Positions 18,338 to 27,645 of a DNA stretch of 64,000 nucleotides are shown in pieces. Below the pieces are notes generated by a model. That model searched no databases. It was not told the origin of the DNA and was given only the letters and a program-made list of their open reading frames with translations. Within the stretch, counting starts at the first letter, position 1; each line of letters starts with the position of its first letter. The translations under genes and the position numbers were made by a program. Origin of the DNA: Hyphomicrobiaceae bacterium. Lineage in GTDB: Bacteria > Pseudomonadota > Alphaproteobacteria > Rhizobiales > Hyphomicrobiaceae. The stretch is taken from assembly GCA_020442165.1 (NCBI GenBank), contig JAGRKV010000008.1:62001-126000 (forward strand). Reading direction: 5' to 3'.

Positions 18338-19351
18338 CTATTCACAAGTTGCTGTTGTTTCTTCGGTCAACGCCGTCTCGGTGTCGCTATCCTCGGCGTG
18401 GCGGGGACCGTCCTGGCCGAGGTATGCGAGCGAGCGGGGGCCAAAATAAAGGGTGAAGCCCAACTCGCTGTGGCGAGCACGGATTTCTTCGTGATGTTTT
18501 TTGTTGGTCGCGTACTCGACGGAGAAGACGGGCAACCCTGACTTGCGCGCCGGCGCAAAATTGCGTACCGCGCGGGCTATGCGGTCTGAAGCGTTGGGAG
18601 TGTTGTTGCCGCGATCGCCAAAGAGCATGTCCTCCTTGCCGATGGCGTCGATGGCGGCGCGGTAGCGCGGCTCGGACAACAGCTCTTCACCATTCTGTGG
18701 GACAATGAGAAAGCCCGGGCGGCGACTTTTTGCCCAGCGTGACAGCGCCGAAACGAGATCGACCATTTCGGTTGCGGCCTGCCAGCGCGTCGGGCGCCAG
18801 TGGTAGAAGATGTCGACGCGATCGAGATAGACGCCGTCGTAACCAGCATCGATAAGGCGGCCCAGATAGGACTGCTTGGTTCCGAACAGAATTGCCTGCC
18901 ATTCGGCCATCCAATGGCGTACGCGGTGATCGCCCTGCCAGCGGCAGTTCTCACTGCCCATCCAGGTTGGCGGTTTGCGGTTCCAGGCCTTCTTCCAGTA
19001 GTAGCGGTAGTCCTCCGCCTCGCCGATATTCATGTAGGCAAGGACAATACGACGGCTGCCGTCGGGCTTGGTGCTAAGTTTTGATATTTGTCCGCGGGAG
19101 AGGCCCCATTCTCCATCGCCGGAGCCGGCATCAACGACGAGGACATCGTAGTCCGTCGTGTCCAGTTTGCTGGCGTCGATGTTCTGGAGCAGGTAGCCCC
19201 ATGTTGTGGCGCGACGCAGCAGGTCTGCGGATTGGATGTCTTGTGCCGCTAACGGTGGTGTTGCAGCAGTTGCCATTGCCAGAAAGGCGGAGGCAAGAGC
19301 AACTTTCAACTTGCGGCTTGGCCCTGCCACGTCAACCGCGCTTGGATACAT
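18338..19351 (-). CDS. Secreted GH114-like (endo-alpha-1,4-polygalactosaminidase family) protein
   Basis: 337 residues from the ATG at 19351, which opens a signal peptide (KLKVALASAFLAMATAATPPLAA). The mature part shows the GH114/TM1410 pattern: TWGYLLQNID, DVLVVDAG, the catalytic-like YMNIGEAEDYRYYW, and DAGYDGVYLDRVDIFYHW. Members cleave alpha-1,4-galactosaminide polymers, such as biofilm exopolysaccharides, but the substrate here is not shown. The frame is open 90 bases further upstream, without a signal peptide, so 19351 is preferred. It overlaps the upstream gene by 20 bases, so it is the last gene of a three-gene operon. Confidence 0.82.
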   Translation of the reverse strand: MYPSAVDVAGPSRKLKVALASAFLAMATAATPPLAAQDIQSADLLRRATTWGYLLQNIDASKLDTTDYDVLVVDAGSGDGEWGLSRGQISKLSTKPDGSRRIVLAYMNIGEAEDYRYYWKKAWNRKPPTWMGSENCRWQGDHRVRHWMAEWQAILFGTKQSYLGRLIDAGYDGVYLDRVDIFYHWRPTRWQAATEMVDLVSALSRWAKSRRPGFLIVPQNGEELLSEPRYRAAIDAIGKEDMLFGDRGNNTPNASDRIARAVRNFAPARKSGLPVFSVEYATNKKHHEEIRARHSELGFTLYFGPRSLAYLGQDGPRHAEDSDTETALTEETTATCE

Positions 19352-19940
19352 CGGTGCCGGAGAACTCGTCCTGGTAGACATTGCCCTGGTACTCAAGGTC
19401 GTCGTGTATGCCGATGCGGGTCCTGTAGTAGATGTCGGCAACGGACCACTTGATGGTGCCGAATGCGTATTCGCCTGGCTCTTTCGGATCAGCCTCGTTT
19501 TTCGATATTCGGTCCATCAGGCTGGTGCGTTGTTGTTCAGAAGCTTCGACAAACTTTCGTCCGTGCCAGAGGCGGGATAGCCTGTCGATCTCGGCCAGGT
19601 CGTCGTGCCAGCTCTGCCTCCAGTCGAGATCCCGGCTCTCGGCCAGACGCGCGTCGAGCATCCATGCAACCTTGGCCTCGCGTGCGCCGCCGGACTTTGA
19701 GTCTGCAGGTATCAGCATTTCGGCGAAAGCGTCGAGTAACAGGAACTCGTCGGCGGAAAAGAACGCCAGACGGGGGAATGGACTTCTTACCGGCGGAGTG
19801 ACGACGGCGGCCAGCCCCGCGGGCGGTTGGGCGCGAATCGCTTTGGGTGCCCACAGATATGCGGCAGCCGCTGCCGCGCTGGTGATGATGATGCGGCGGC
19901 TGGGGCGGCCAATGTCGGAGTTTTCTTTTGGGCGTATCAC
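19332..19940 (-). CDS. Gluconate 2-dehydrogenase subunit 3 family protein
   Basis: 202 residues. The N-terminus RPSRRIIITSAAAAAAYLW looks like a twin-arginine export signal (SRRxII followed by a hydrophobic run), as in gluconate 2-dehydrogenase gamma subunits. The core FFSADEFLLLDAFAEMLIPAD and the C-terminal WSVADIYYRTRIGIHDDLEY fit the family. The small subunit assists a GMC-type catalytic subunit in the periplasm. It overlaps that subunit's stop (19937-19940) and the GH114-like start, which implies translational coupling. The sugar or polyol oxidised is unknown. Confidence 0.85.
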   Translation of the reverse strand: MIRPKENSDIGRPSRRIIITSAAAAAAYLWAPKAIRAQPPAGLAAVVTPPVRSPFPRLAFFSADEFLLLDAFAEMLIPADSKSGGAREAKVAWMLDARLAESRDLDWRQSWHDDLAEIDRLSRLWHGRKFVEASEQQRTSLMDRISKNEADPKEPGEYAFGTIKWSVADIYYRTRIGIHDDLEYQGNVYQDEFSGTDVSKRG

Positions 19941-21736
19941 AGCTCACCCCTTTGCAACGCTTCGGCAAGGTGATCGCATGCGCGCCAAGCCAGAGCCAGG
20001 ATGGTCCAAGTCGGGTTCTGGTTGCCTGCCGAAACAAACGAGGAGCCGTCGACGACGTACAGGTTCTTGACGTCGTGCGACTGGCAGAATGCATTCAACA
20101 CGCTGCTCTTGGGATCGTTGCCCATGCGTGCGGTGCCGACCTCGTGGACGGAGGAGCCCTCGGCCAGACGGTTGCCGCTGACCTTTGTGATTTCAAGGCC
20201 GCAATCGCTGAAAATTTCCTGCATGTGCGTTGTCATGTCGGCGCACATCTTCTTTTCGTTATCGCCGTGGCGGTAGGAAAAGCGCAACACAGGCACGCCA
20301 TGCACATCCTTCACGTCCGGATCGAGCGAGACCTGGTTCTCGAAGCGGGGCAGCACTTCACCCAGTCCGTACATATAGACGAAGGCGCCGGCATGATCGC
20401 GGACCTTCTTCTTGTAGGAGGCACCGAAGCCCGGCATCAGGATCGCCTGCTCGGGGAACATTTCCTGGCCGCCCGCGCCTTCCAATCCATAGCCGCGAAT
20501 GAAATCTTTCGATGTGTTCGACTTATCGATGTTGCGGAAACGCGGGATGTAGAAGCCGCCCGGGCGGCCATCCTCGTTGCGGCGATCACCGCCGATGCGG
20601 GGCTTATAGATTCCCTCGACGCGCGGACCCATGACATGTTCGCAAAGATTGTGGCCAAGGTGGCCGGAGGAATTCGCGATGCCGTTGGGATAAAGTCGGG
20701 ACCGTGAATTCAACATGATGCGTGTCGATTCCAGCGTGGAGGCACCGAGCACAACGACTTTGGCGCGCACCGAATAGGACTGGCGCGTCACGGCATCGAG
20801 AAACGCCACTCCCTTTGCCTTGCCGGTCTTGGTATCGACCTCGACTTCATGGACGACGGCATTGGTGCGCACGGTGAGCTTGCCTGTGTCGTAGGCCGGA
20901 TAGATCAGGCCGGTCGGGCTGTCGAAGGCAGCATGGATGTCGCAACCACCGACGCGGCGCTGGCAGGCTCCGCGCCCCATGCAGCGGTGCCGGTACTTGT
21001 TGTGCGAGAGGCCATCGGTCGTGACACCGAGGCGAAAGGGCGTCAGCACGCGGCCTGACGGGGCGAGTTTTTCGCGGATGGCGACTTCAGGCTCGTTGAG
21101 GCGCATGGGGCGCTGATAGATCGAGTCCGGAAGCCACGGAATGTTTTCATTGATGCCTGATATGCCGAGGTAACGGTCCACCTTGTCATAGTAGGGTGCG
21201 ATGTCCGCGTATGTGATCGGCCAGTCATCGCCATAGCCATCACGGCTTGCCGCCTTGAAGTCGTAGTCCGACAGCCTGAGCGCCAGCCTGCCCCAAACAT
21301 TTGTCTTGCCGCCGAGCGCACGCGCTCTGACCCACGAAAACTGCGTCCCGGTGTAGGGGTGCTCCTTTTCGTCGACGAAGTATTCCTTGGTGTAGTCGGG
21401 ACCTTCGCCCAGCTGCTGCCAGTTGACGACGTTGGTGTAGCGCGGGAAGTGACGTCCGTAGGGCGGCTTGTATTTGTAGTAGTCGCCTTCATCGAGAACA
21501 TATGTTTCAGGCCCCAGCTTGCCTTGCCGTGGGTGCTGATAGGGCCATTCGGTGCTCTTTAGAGTGTTGGTGGTGTCGACATGGCGCCCCGCCTCCAGCA
21601 GTAGAACGTCGAGGCCGCGCGCGGTCAGTACATTAGCCGCCATGCCGCCAGCCGCGCCCGATCCAACGACGACGGCATCGTAAGTGCGCGTCAAATCAAT
21701 TGAAGCGGAATCGGGGAACCTAGGTCCCTCTTCCAT
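19937..21736 (-). CDS. GMC-family FAD oxidoreductase (gluconate dehydrogenase large-subunit type)
   Basis: 599 residues. It has the FAD-binding start YDAVVVGSGAAGGMAANVLT (about 20-39), the GMC C-terminus GTARMGNDPKSSVLNAF and the final VDGSSFVSAGNQNPTWTI, where the His in SSVHEVG and the Asn in NQNPTW are the expected active-site pair. It oxidises a sugar or alcohol, likely in the periplasm, with its small subunit encoded next. No cytochrome c subunit is in the operon, so the electron acceptor is unknown. Start ATG 21736. Confidence 0.88.
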   Translation of the reverse strand: MEEGPRFPDSASIDLTRTYDAVVVGSGAAGGMAANVLTARGLDVLLLEAGRHVDTTNTLKSTEWPYQHPRQGKLGPETYVLDEGDYYKYKPPYGRHFPRYTNVVNWQQLGEGPDYTKEYFVDEKEHPYTGTQFSWVRARALGGKTNVWGRLALRLSDYDFKAASRDGYGDDWPITYADIAPYYDKVDRYLGISGINENIPWLPDSIYQRPMRLNEPEVAIREKLAPSGRVLTPFRLGVTTDGLSHNKYRHRCMGRGACQRRVGGCDIHAAFDSPTGLIYPAYDTGKLTVRTNAVVHEVEVDTKTGKAKGVAFLDAVTRQSYSVRAKVVVLGASTLESTRIMLNSRSRLYPNGIANSSGHLGHNLCEHVMGPRVEGIYKPRIGGDRRNEDGRPGGFYIPRFRNIDKSNTSKDFIRGYGLEGAGGQEMFPEQAILMPGFGASYKKKVRDHAGAFVYMYGLGEVLPRFENQVSLDPDVKDVHGVPVLRFSYRHGDNEKKMCADMTTHMQEIFSDCGLEITKVSGNRLAEGSSVHEVGTARMGNDPKSSVLNAFCQSHDVKNLYVVDGSSFVSAGNQNPTWTILALAWRACDHLAEALQRGEL

Positions 21737-21949
21737 TGCTGCTTGCCCTCTTGCCGGTTATGCCGCCCATCCGGGTCCGCGTATTTTGGCAGTCTTAGCG
21801 TTCGCGTGGAAGGACCCGCCGTATTGCTACTCTGCTCAGTTGCTTTTTCGCACTCGCCCACTGTGCGGCGTCTTGAAAAACCTGACTGAGTGCATGTTGC
21901 GGTGGCGGTGGATGCGGGCTGGTAAGACGGGGCGGACTGGACAGGCATA

Positions 21950-21970
21950 GGGGCACCATTAAGGCGCCCC
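21950..21970 (-). terminator. Hairpin after the repeat-domain gene
   Basis: GGGGCACC (21950-21957) and GGCGCCCC (21963-21970) pair with one mismatch around a five-base loop. It lies 33 bases past the stop of the gene at 22004-23557 (minus). There is no T-tract. It is plausible but weak. Confidence 0.45.
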
Positions 21971-22003
21971 GTGCCGTCTTCGCTACTGCTTGCTGCTTCC
22001 GGT

Positions 22004-23557
22004 TCAGCGGCCCCGGTAGGAACCGTGCTTCAGGCCCTGGATTTCGATCACTCCCGATCCGCGAAGGCTGATCTTCGAGCGGTATTTGAATGTGATGCTG
22101 TCGATGAAGCGATCGCGACCCCTCAAGTCATAGGGTTTGGAAATCTCGCCGGGGCCGATCACGCCGGAGAGCGGCACGTCTTCAACTTCGCCGTCGCCGT
22201 AGCGGATGGTCATGCCATAGAAGGTGACCTCCTGTTTGGCTACGGCCGCACGGATGGCGCGGAAAGTGCCCTTGTCGCGTCCCACCCTGAATGTATCGGT
22301 GTCGATCTTGAACAGGGCGGCGCGTTGCGTACCCAGCGTGAGCCACTCTTCGCGGGCGGCGTCCCGGCGGTCACGGTTGCCGCGGTAGCCACGGCGTCCA
22401 GCATCCTCACGGCCAAGCAGGACGAGATTTGCAGAACGCTCGCCCCTGGCGAGGCGCGCGGTCACTCGGACCTTGCGGACAAAGCGCTGTTCTCCCTGCA
22501 GGTCGATGATGTCGGAGAGTTCGTTCTCCCCTAGCCGCTCGCCGATCCTTGCGCGTTGTGTTTCGCCGTTGCCGAACAGGATAGTAGCCTCGCGGATCAG
22601 GAAGTCGCCGTCTTCGGCAAGCAGGCGTAGTTCGGCGAGACGGCCTTCGTCGCGGCCAACGTCGAATTCGACGACACCGTCGTCGTCACGGCGTGTTATG
22701 CGTTGGGTGTCGATCTTGGTGAAACGGCCCAGATCGGGTGCAGGGCGACGGCGGTCATCCCGGCCCATGTCCGACTTGCCGAGCAGTACTAGCGTGGCCG
22801 AGCGGTTGCCACGGGCGGGGCGGGCCTCGACGTGGATCTGCCGGATGAATCGGCGGTCGCCTTCGAGATCGATAACGCGGGTGAGCTCGCCTTCACGCAA
22901 GCGGTCTTCGACGCTTACATTCTGCGTTTCGCCATTGCCGAAGACGATGCGGACGCTCTGGATATGAACGTCGCCGTCCTTTGCCTGAAACCGGAGGCTG
23001 GCAAATCGCCCTTCGCGGCGACCAACGTCGAAGATCGTGGCATCGCGCGCGTGGCGGTAGATCGTTTGGCTTTCGATTTCTGCAAAGCCGCGATCGTCAT
23101 TGGTGCCACGCCTGTCGGCGAAATGGCCGCGATCACCGCGCGATGGGCGGGCCTCGCCATAAACACGAACAACGGCACGTCCCTGGAAATTCGGGCGTGC
23201 GCGATAGACCAATTCGATCTTTTTCAAATAGCTGCGTTCGCCGTTGAGCTCGATCGGAAGGGCTGGTGCGCCCGCGCGTAAATCACGATTGGCTTGGAAG
23301 TCTTCTGCATAGCCATTCTGGTAGACGAGGCGGATGGAGATCAGGTTGACGTCGTTACGGAGGGCTTCAATGCGAAGTCCAGAGAAGCGCACACCTTCAC
23401 GGGTGACGTTGATGGTGTCGCGATCGATGCGGAATCCAACTTCCTGTTCGCCGAGCAGGATAAGCTCTTCGCCGCCGCCACGGCGCTGCGCCTGAGCCGG
23501 TAAAACCAATCCGATTGCGACCAGCGCAAGCGCGCAAATTCTAATCAAAGCCTTCAT
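22004..23557 (-). CDS. Secreted protein with four copies of a DUF2541-like beta domain
   Basis: 517 residues with a signal peptide (RICALALVAIGLVLPAQAQ). The rest is four repeats of about 105 residues, near 29-134, 150-266, 280-392 and 408-510. Repeats 2 and 3 are closest (SVRIVFGNGETQNV and EATILFGNGETQRA); 1 and 4 pair by FRIDRDTINV/FKIDTDTFRV and YRARPNFQGRAVVRVYGE/YRSKISLRGSGVIEIQGL. Each has a pattern of G-F-x-x-L-R, a dv-I-x-x-v-x-I-x-F-G-N-G-E strand, an IDL-x-G-x-x-RFI turn and a closing A-x-V-x-L-x-G. From memory this resembles DUF2541 (E. coli YaaI). No function is known to me. It is first to the left in a cluster of three related genes. Confidence 0.75.
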   Translation of the reverse strand: MKALIRICALALVAIGLVLPAQAQRRGGGEELILLGEQEVGFRIDRDTINVTREGVRFSGLRIEALRNDVNLISIRLVYQNGYAEDFQANRDLRAGAPALPIELNGERSYLKKIELVYRARPNFQGRAVVRVYGEARPSRGDRGHFADRRGTNDDRGFAEIESQTIYRHARDATIFDVGRREGRFASLRFQAKDGDVHIQSVRIVFGNGETQNVSVEDRLREGELTRVIDLEGDRRFIRQIHVEARPARGNRSATLVLLGKSDMGRDDRRRPAPDLGRFTKIDTQRITRRDDDGVVEFDVGRDEGRLAELRLLAEDGDFLIREATILFGNGETQRARIGERLGENELSDIIDLQGEQRFVRKVRVTARLARGERSANLVLLGREDAGRRGYRGNRDRRDAAREEWLTLGTQRAALFKIDTDTFRVGRDKGTFRAIRAAVAKQEVTFYGMTIRYGDGEVEDVPLSGVIGPGEISKPYDLRGRDRFIDSITFKYRSKISLRGSGVIEIQGLKHGSYRGR

Positions 23558-23883
23558 GGTTCAGACCTCCCGAATGCCAGCTGTCTTTGCAGATGCCGCG
23601 TTTTTTTCGATGCGGCCTACTTGGCACCGTGGGCAGCTTGCTGCCGTTACGAGGTGCCCCATCTGCAGGACTCGATATCACGCACACTACTCGGGCATGG
23701 AAAAAGGACGCATTTGCGGCGTTTTGGCGGACGCATCTTTGCCCTGGCACATGTGCTGAGGAGCATTTTCAGGCGTAATCGTGCATCTTGCCGCGTTGTG
23801 CAAGGCGTTGCACATGGCGTGGCAAGATCCCGTGGGGGCGGAATGAGGTGGCCGGCATCCCGGTATCGGGGCGGGGCGGTCTA
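23558..23883. other. Non-coding gap inside the repeat-domain gene cluster
   Basis: 326 bases, upstream of the four-repeat gene and downstream of the single-domain gene, both on the minus strand. I see no gene in it. It should hold the promoter of the four-repeat gene if that is not read through from upstream. Confidence 0.45.
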
Positions 23884-24381
23884 CTACCGCTCCATGGCGG
23901 CGCGCGTGTGGGCAGGCCGCACGGCCGCGGACCCTGGCAGCGGCGGCGAGACAATTTCGATCGCCTGCTGAGTGTGCAGTGTGAGGCGTCCGAACCCCGC
24001 CGAGCGGCGGGCAGTGCTTGAGACGATGGTTATGCGATCGATTGCGCGACCGTGGGCGTCGATCGGCAGGCGATAGGGCGGGGTTTTTGGAGACAGCACG
24101 GCGAAGCGATTGCTGATGAGGGGCGCGCCTTCCTTGAAGGCTACGATCACACGGGCAATCTCGATAGTCCCGTGGTCGGCGATGAGACGCAGAGCTTTTG
24201 TCCGTCCTTCCACATCGCGCAAATCGAACACATCCTTCAGCAGCTGCGATTTTATTGTGCGCTGTTCGATCTTCACCCATTTGACGGTGGTGCCGGCGAC
24301 GGTCTGGGCGAGCACCTGCGTTGTTGTGAATGCTGACAGCACGGCCAGCATGGCTCCCGTGGCCACGGCTCGCAGCATCAT
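23884..24381 (-). CDS. Secreted single-copy DUF2541-like domain protein
   Basis: 165 residues with a signal peptide (LRAVATGAMLAVLSAFTTTQVLAQ). One copy of the repeat domain follows: VFDLRDVEGRTKALRLIADHG (split here as VFDLRDVEGR and TKALRLIADHG), TIEIARVIVAFKEG, and a closing IDAHGRAIDRITIV. It matches repeats 2-3 of the neighbour at 22004-23557, with the variable loop changed. The C-terminal 35 residues are extra. The start could also be the next ATG (24378). Function unknown; the shared export signal suggests the same cell-surface or periplasmic place as its neighbours. Confidence 0.7.
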   Translation of the reverse strand: MMLRAVATGAMLAVLSAFTTTQVLAQTVAGTTVKWVKIEQRTIKSQLLKDVFDLRDVEGRTKALRLIADHGTIEIARVIVAFKEGAPLISNRFAVLSPKTPPYRLPIDAHGRAIDRITIVSSTARRSAGFGRLTLHTQQAIEIVSPPLPGSAAVRPAHTRAAMER

Positions 24382-24723
24382 TGATTTTCACCTCGCTTCT
24401 CGATCCCTATCGGGGCCTACATCGAATAGGTTGTTGTTTCGTTGCTATGGAGCCTGCGGCCTGGAAATCCAAGCGGGCGGGGAGGGCGCGCAAACGAGAC
24501 CGCACCGGGTAGCACGGCTGGAGAATTGGCAAGTAGCGTGCCAGCGCGAACTACGCCGCACATGCATGCATATGCAATCTGGTGATTGTGGGGTGATTTG
24601 TGCCGGCGGGCGATTGGCGCTGGCTCGGTGGGGGAACGGAGTCGAGGTAGTTACGAATAGAAAAGGGGCGGCTCGCGCCGCCCCTTCGTAATGTCATCCG
24701 GAGCCGACTATGAATTCGCCGGC
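24382..24723. other. Gap with a strong terminator, upstream of the single-domain gene
   Basis: 342 bases. Beyond the terminator at 24663-24686 and the expected promoter for the single-domain gene I see nothing. It contains CATGCATGCATATGCA, a short ATGC-rich run at about 24559-24574 of unclear meaning. Confidence 0.4.
24663..24686 (-). terminator. Intrinsic terminator of the three-repeat gene
   Basis: AAGGGGCGGC (24663-24672) and GCCGCCCCTT (24677-24686) form a perfect 10-base stem with a four-base loop. Read on the minus strand it is followed by a short T-run (TTTTC), 38 bases past the stop at 24724. It is a good rho-independent terminator. Confidence 0.8.
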
Positions 24724-26043
24724 TTAGCGCTTGGCCCAGATCTCGACCGTGGCGCGGTCGGTGCTCTTGGCTTCCTTGTCAAAGAAGCGCGAGCGGTAAC
24801 GGGCCTCGATTTCCTTAATCACTTTGGGGCCGCCGTTGATGTCGACGGGACCAAATCCGACGTTCGGTTCGACCTTGGCGCGGTTTGCTGGGATCTTCTG
24901 TGACGTGCCGTCGGCGAAAATCAGATCGACATAGTCAAGGGTGATGTCGCGGTCCTTCGTGACGACGCGGATCTTGCTGAAGCCCTTCTTGTGGGGCCGC
25001 ACGGGTGCGCGCTCGGTATCGAAGCCAACGAATCCCGCGGTCAGCCCCGTGGTCAGGCGTACCCAACCGTCGTTGAAGAGCTCTGATTCCTCGTCGATCC
25101 ACTTCTCGGAGACTTCGCCCCAAATCTCGACATTGGCGAAGGCCGTTACACCCTCGCGCTTCTTGTAGGTGATGTCGATTGTGTCGATGAAGCGGTCGCC
25201 GCGCAGGCTCATGCCCTGCGTGCGGTAGCCGGCTTTGATCGCGCCTTCATATGGCAACGGCAGCACTTCGCCGTTGGCAAAGACCACCTTGATGTCGAGC
25301 AGGTCGATGTCGTGACCGAATACGCAGAGCCGGATCTTGTCGAACTTGCCTGCCTGGCCGCCGATCTTCAGGCGATCGCGGTCGTTACCAAAGCCGACAT
25401 TGGCCCGGCGCAGAAGCTGACTGCCTTCGCCGACGCACCGTGTTTCAGACGCTGCCTTGGTCGTCTCGATCGGCTTTTTCGCAACCGGCGCGGGCGCGGC
25501 GGGCTCAGCCGGCTTTGCCGGGGCGTCGGGCGTTGGCTTCAGCGGTTTTTCTGGTGCGGCGGGAGCTGCCGGTTTGGCAGGAGCTGCGACCTTCTTCTTG
25601 GCGGGGCGAACGTCGCGGGCGGCCTTGCGATCCTGCATGCCGTAAACCTGCAGTCTCGCGTCGCCGCTCGTTGCCTTCGTCGGCTTGAAGGTGATGATGA
25701 CTTCATCGACGAACTTGTTGTCGCGGCCGGGGTCGATCGGTCGGGTGCGTTCGCCACGGCGCAGGTCGATCGTACGGTTCTCGTTGTGAACCGATCCGTC
25801 GGAGTAGATTACTTTGACGTTATCTATCATGACGTCGGCGCCGCGATTATAGATACGCAATTCGCCGAAAGAGCCGGGCACGCGCTCTGTATTGATCGAT
25901 AACTTGCCGCTGCCAATGTCGGCCTCGGTATCTGCCATGCGGACCAGTTCGCCGCGCTGAGCGGAAGCCTCCGGTGTGGACAGGACGAGAGCAAGCGCAA
26001 CGGCAAGGGCCGCGCTGCAGGACGCAAACCACTTGAAAGACAT
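24724..26043 (-). CDS. Secreted protein with three copies of the DUF2541-like domain and a Pro/Ala/Lys linker
   Basis: 439 residues from the ATG at 26043, chosen because it opens a signal peptide (FKWFASCSAALAVALALVLS). Domain 1 (about 30-135) has VMIDNVKVIYSDGSV and DNKFVDEVIITF. A low-complexity linker rich in Pro, Ala and Lys (about 150-200, AAPAKPAAPAAPEKP) joins it to domains 2 (about 215-320, DIDLLDIKVVFANGEVLPL; RGDRFIDTIDITY) and 3 (about 335-439, DITLDYVDLIFADGTSQKI). The linker suggests an extended stalk across the envelope. It is related to the two genes on its left. Function is unknown. Confidence 0.72.
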   Translation of the reverse strand: MSFKWFASCSAALAVALALVLSTPEASAQRGELVRMADTEADIGSGKLSINTERVPGSFGELRIYNRGADVMIDNVKVIYSDGSVHNENRTIDLRRGERTRPIDPGRDNKFVDEVIITFKPTKATSGDARLQVYGMQDRKAARDVRPAKKKVAAPAKPAAPAAPEKPLKPTPDAPAKPAEPAAPAPVAKKPIETTKAASETRCVGEGSQLLRRANVGFGNDRDRLKIGGQAGKFDKIRLCVFGHDIDLLDIKVVFANGEVLPLPYEGAIKAGYRTQGMSLRGDRFIDTIDITYKKREGVTAFANVEIWGEVSEKWIDEESELFNDGWVRLTTGLTAGFVGFDTERAPVRPHKKGFSKIRVVTKDRDITLDYVDLIFADGTSQKIPANRAKVEPNVGFGPVDINGGPKVIKEIEARYRSRFFDKEAKSTDRATVEIWAKR

Positions 26044-26250
26044 GACGAACCCCCTTGGGTCTGGGCTACTATGTGGGTCGGTGTGGCTAGTTCTAGTGCA
26101 TGTCCGCGCCGGGAAAAATGTAGCAGTCGTCGTGGCGATCGATTGGCTTTGGTTGGAGATGCAATTCAGCAACAGGGGGGTATGTCAGTTGCCCAGTGAG
26201 CGGTCAACGAGCACAGGTTGCGTGCGTTGCAATGGATTGGCGAGACCCTG

Positions 26251-27645
26251 ATGAAGCGTTTTGAACCGGAGGCTGTGGCGATAGCCGTCAACGTCTTGCG
26301 ACAACAGTTGTCCGGACGTGTCGAAACCGGTGCAGAGTTGCGCCGCCAGCATGCCAATACCGTCACCTGGCTCGATAATCAGCCGCCAGATGCTGTCGTG
26401 TTCGCCCGCTCGACTAGCGATGTTGCGACAGTGGTGCGCATTGGCGCGCAGTATCGCGTGCCGGTTATCGCATTCGGCGGCGGCACATCGCTTGAAGGAC
26501 AAATCAATGCGCCCGAGGGCGGCATTTCACTAGATCTCTCCGGCATGACGCAGATCCTGGAGGTTCATGCGGAGGATCTCGACGCTACCGTTGAAGCCGG
26601 TGTAACGCGCGTGCAGCTCAACCAGTATCTGCGGGACACCGGTCTGTTCTTTGCCGTCGACCCGGGTGCTGAGACAGCGACCCTTGGAGGGATGGCGGCA
26701 ACGCGAGCCTCAGGCACCAATGCAGTGCGATACGGCACAATGCGCGATGCCGTTGTCTCAGCAACCGCGGTGCTGGCGGACGGGCGGATCGTCAAGACGG
26801 GAGGGCGGGCGCGCAAGTCGGCGGCGGGCTATGATCTTACGCGGCTGCTGGTCGGCTCGGAAGGAACGCTCGGTATCATCACCGAATTGACGGTGAGGCT
26901 GCATGGCCAGCCCGAGCGCGTCGTTGCAGCCGTCGTGCGTTTTCCGACGATCCGCCAGGCCGCGGAGACGACTATTGCAGCCGTGCAGTTGGGCGGGCTC
27001 GGCCTGGCGCGAATCGAGTTGCTCGATGCGATGCAGATCGAGGCGGTCAATGCCTACTCGAAGATGAATCTTGAGCGGCAGCCGACATTGTTCCTCGAAT
27101 TCCATGGCACGAGTGCCGCGGTTGACGAGCAGTTCGCCATGTTCCGGTAGATTGCTGAAGGTGCGGGCGCCCAGTCTTTCGAATTCGCAGAGCGCGAGGA
27201 GGATCGCCGGCGTTTGTGGAAGGCGCGTCACGATGCCTATTGGGCAACGCGCGCGACCTGGCCGGGGCGGCAGACGCTTGCCACGGATGTCTGCGTGCCG
27301 ATCTCGCGGTTGGCCGATTGCATTGCAGAAACAGAGGCGGACATTAAGCGGCTCGGCCTGATCTCGCCAATTGTCGGTCATGTGGGTGACGGCAATTTTC
27401 ATGCGACGCCAGTCATCAATCCGGATGATGCGGGAGAGCTTGCGGCGCTCCATGAATTTCTTGACAGGCTTGCGGCGCGGGCGATCGCGATGGAGGGGAC
27501 CTGCACCGGCGAACATGGCATCGGTCAAGGCAAGATACGCTATCTGGAAAAGGAATTCGGTCCGGAGGGCGTGGCCGTGATGCGCGCGCTGAAGAACGCG
27601 CTTGATCCTGTTGGCATACTCAATCCCGGCAAGCTGTTTGTGTAG
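26251..27645 (+). pseudogene. FAD-linked D-lactate dehydrogenase-like gene interrupted by an in-frame stop
   Basis: From ATG 26251 the frame reads as an LDHD/GlcD-type oxidase: FAD-binding VPVIAFGGGTSLEGQI, GGMAATRASGTNAVRYGTM and SEGTLGIITELTVRLHG, then the C-terminal cap WKARHDAYWATR, VGHVGDGNFHATPVI, CTGEHGIGQGK and LNPGKLFV. Codon 300 of 465 is TAG (27148-27150), where the family would have a residue such as Gln (one base from CAG). The frame stays the same on both sides with no shift. So it is a fresh nonsense mutation, a readthrough case, or a sequencing error. The intact enzyme would oxidise D-lactate or a similar 2-hydroxy acid at the membrane. Confidence 0.85.
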
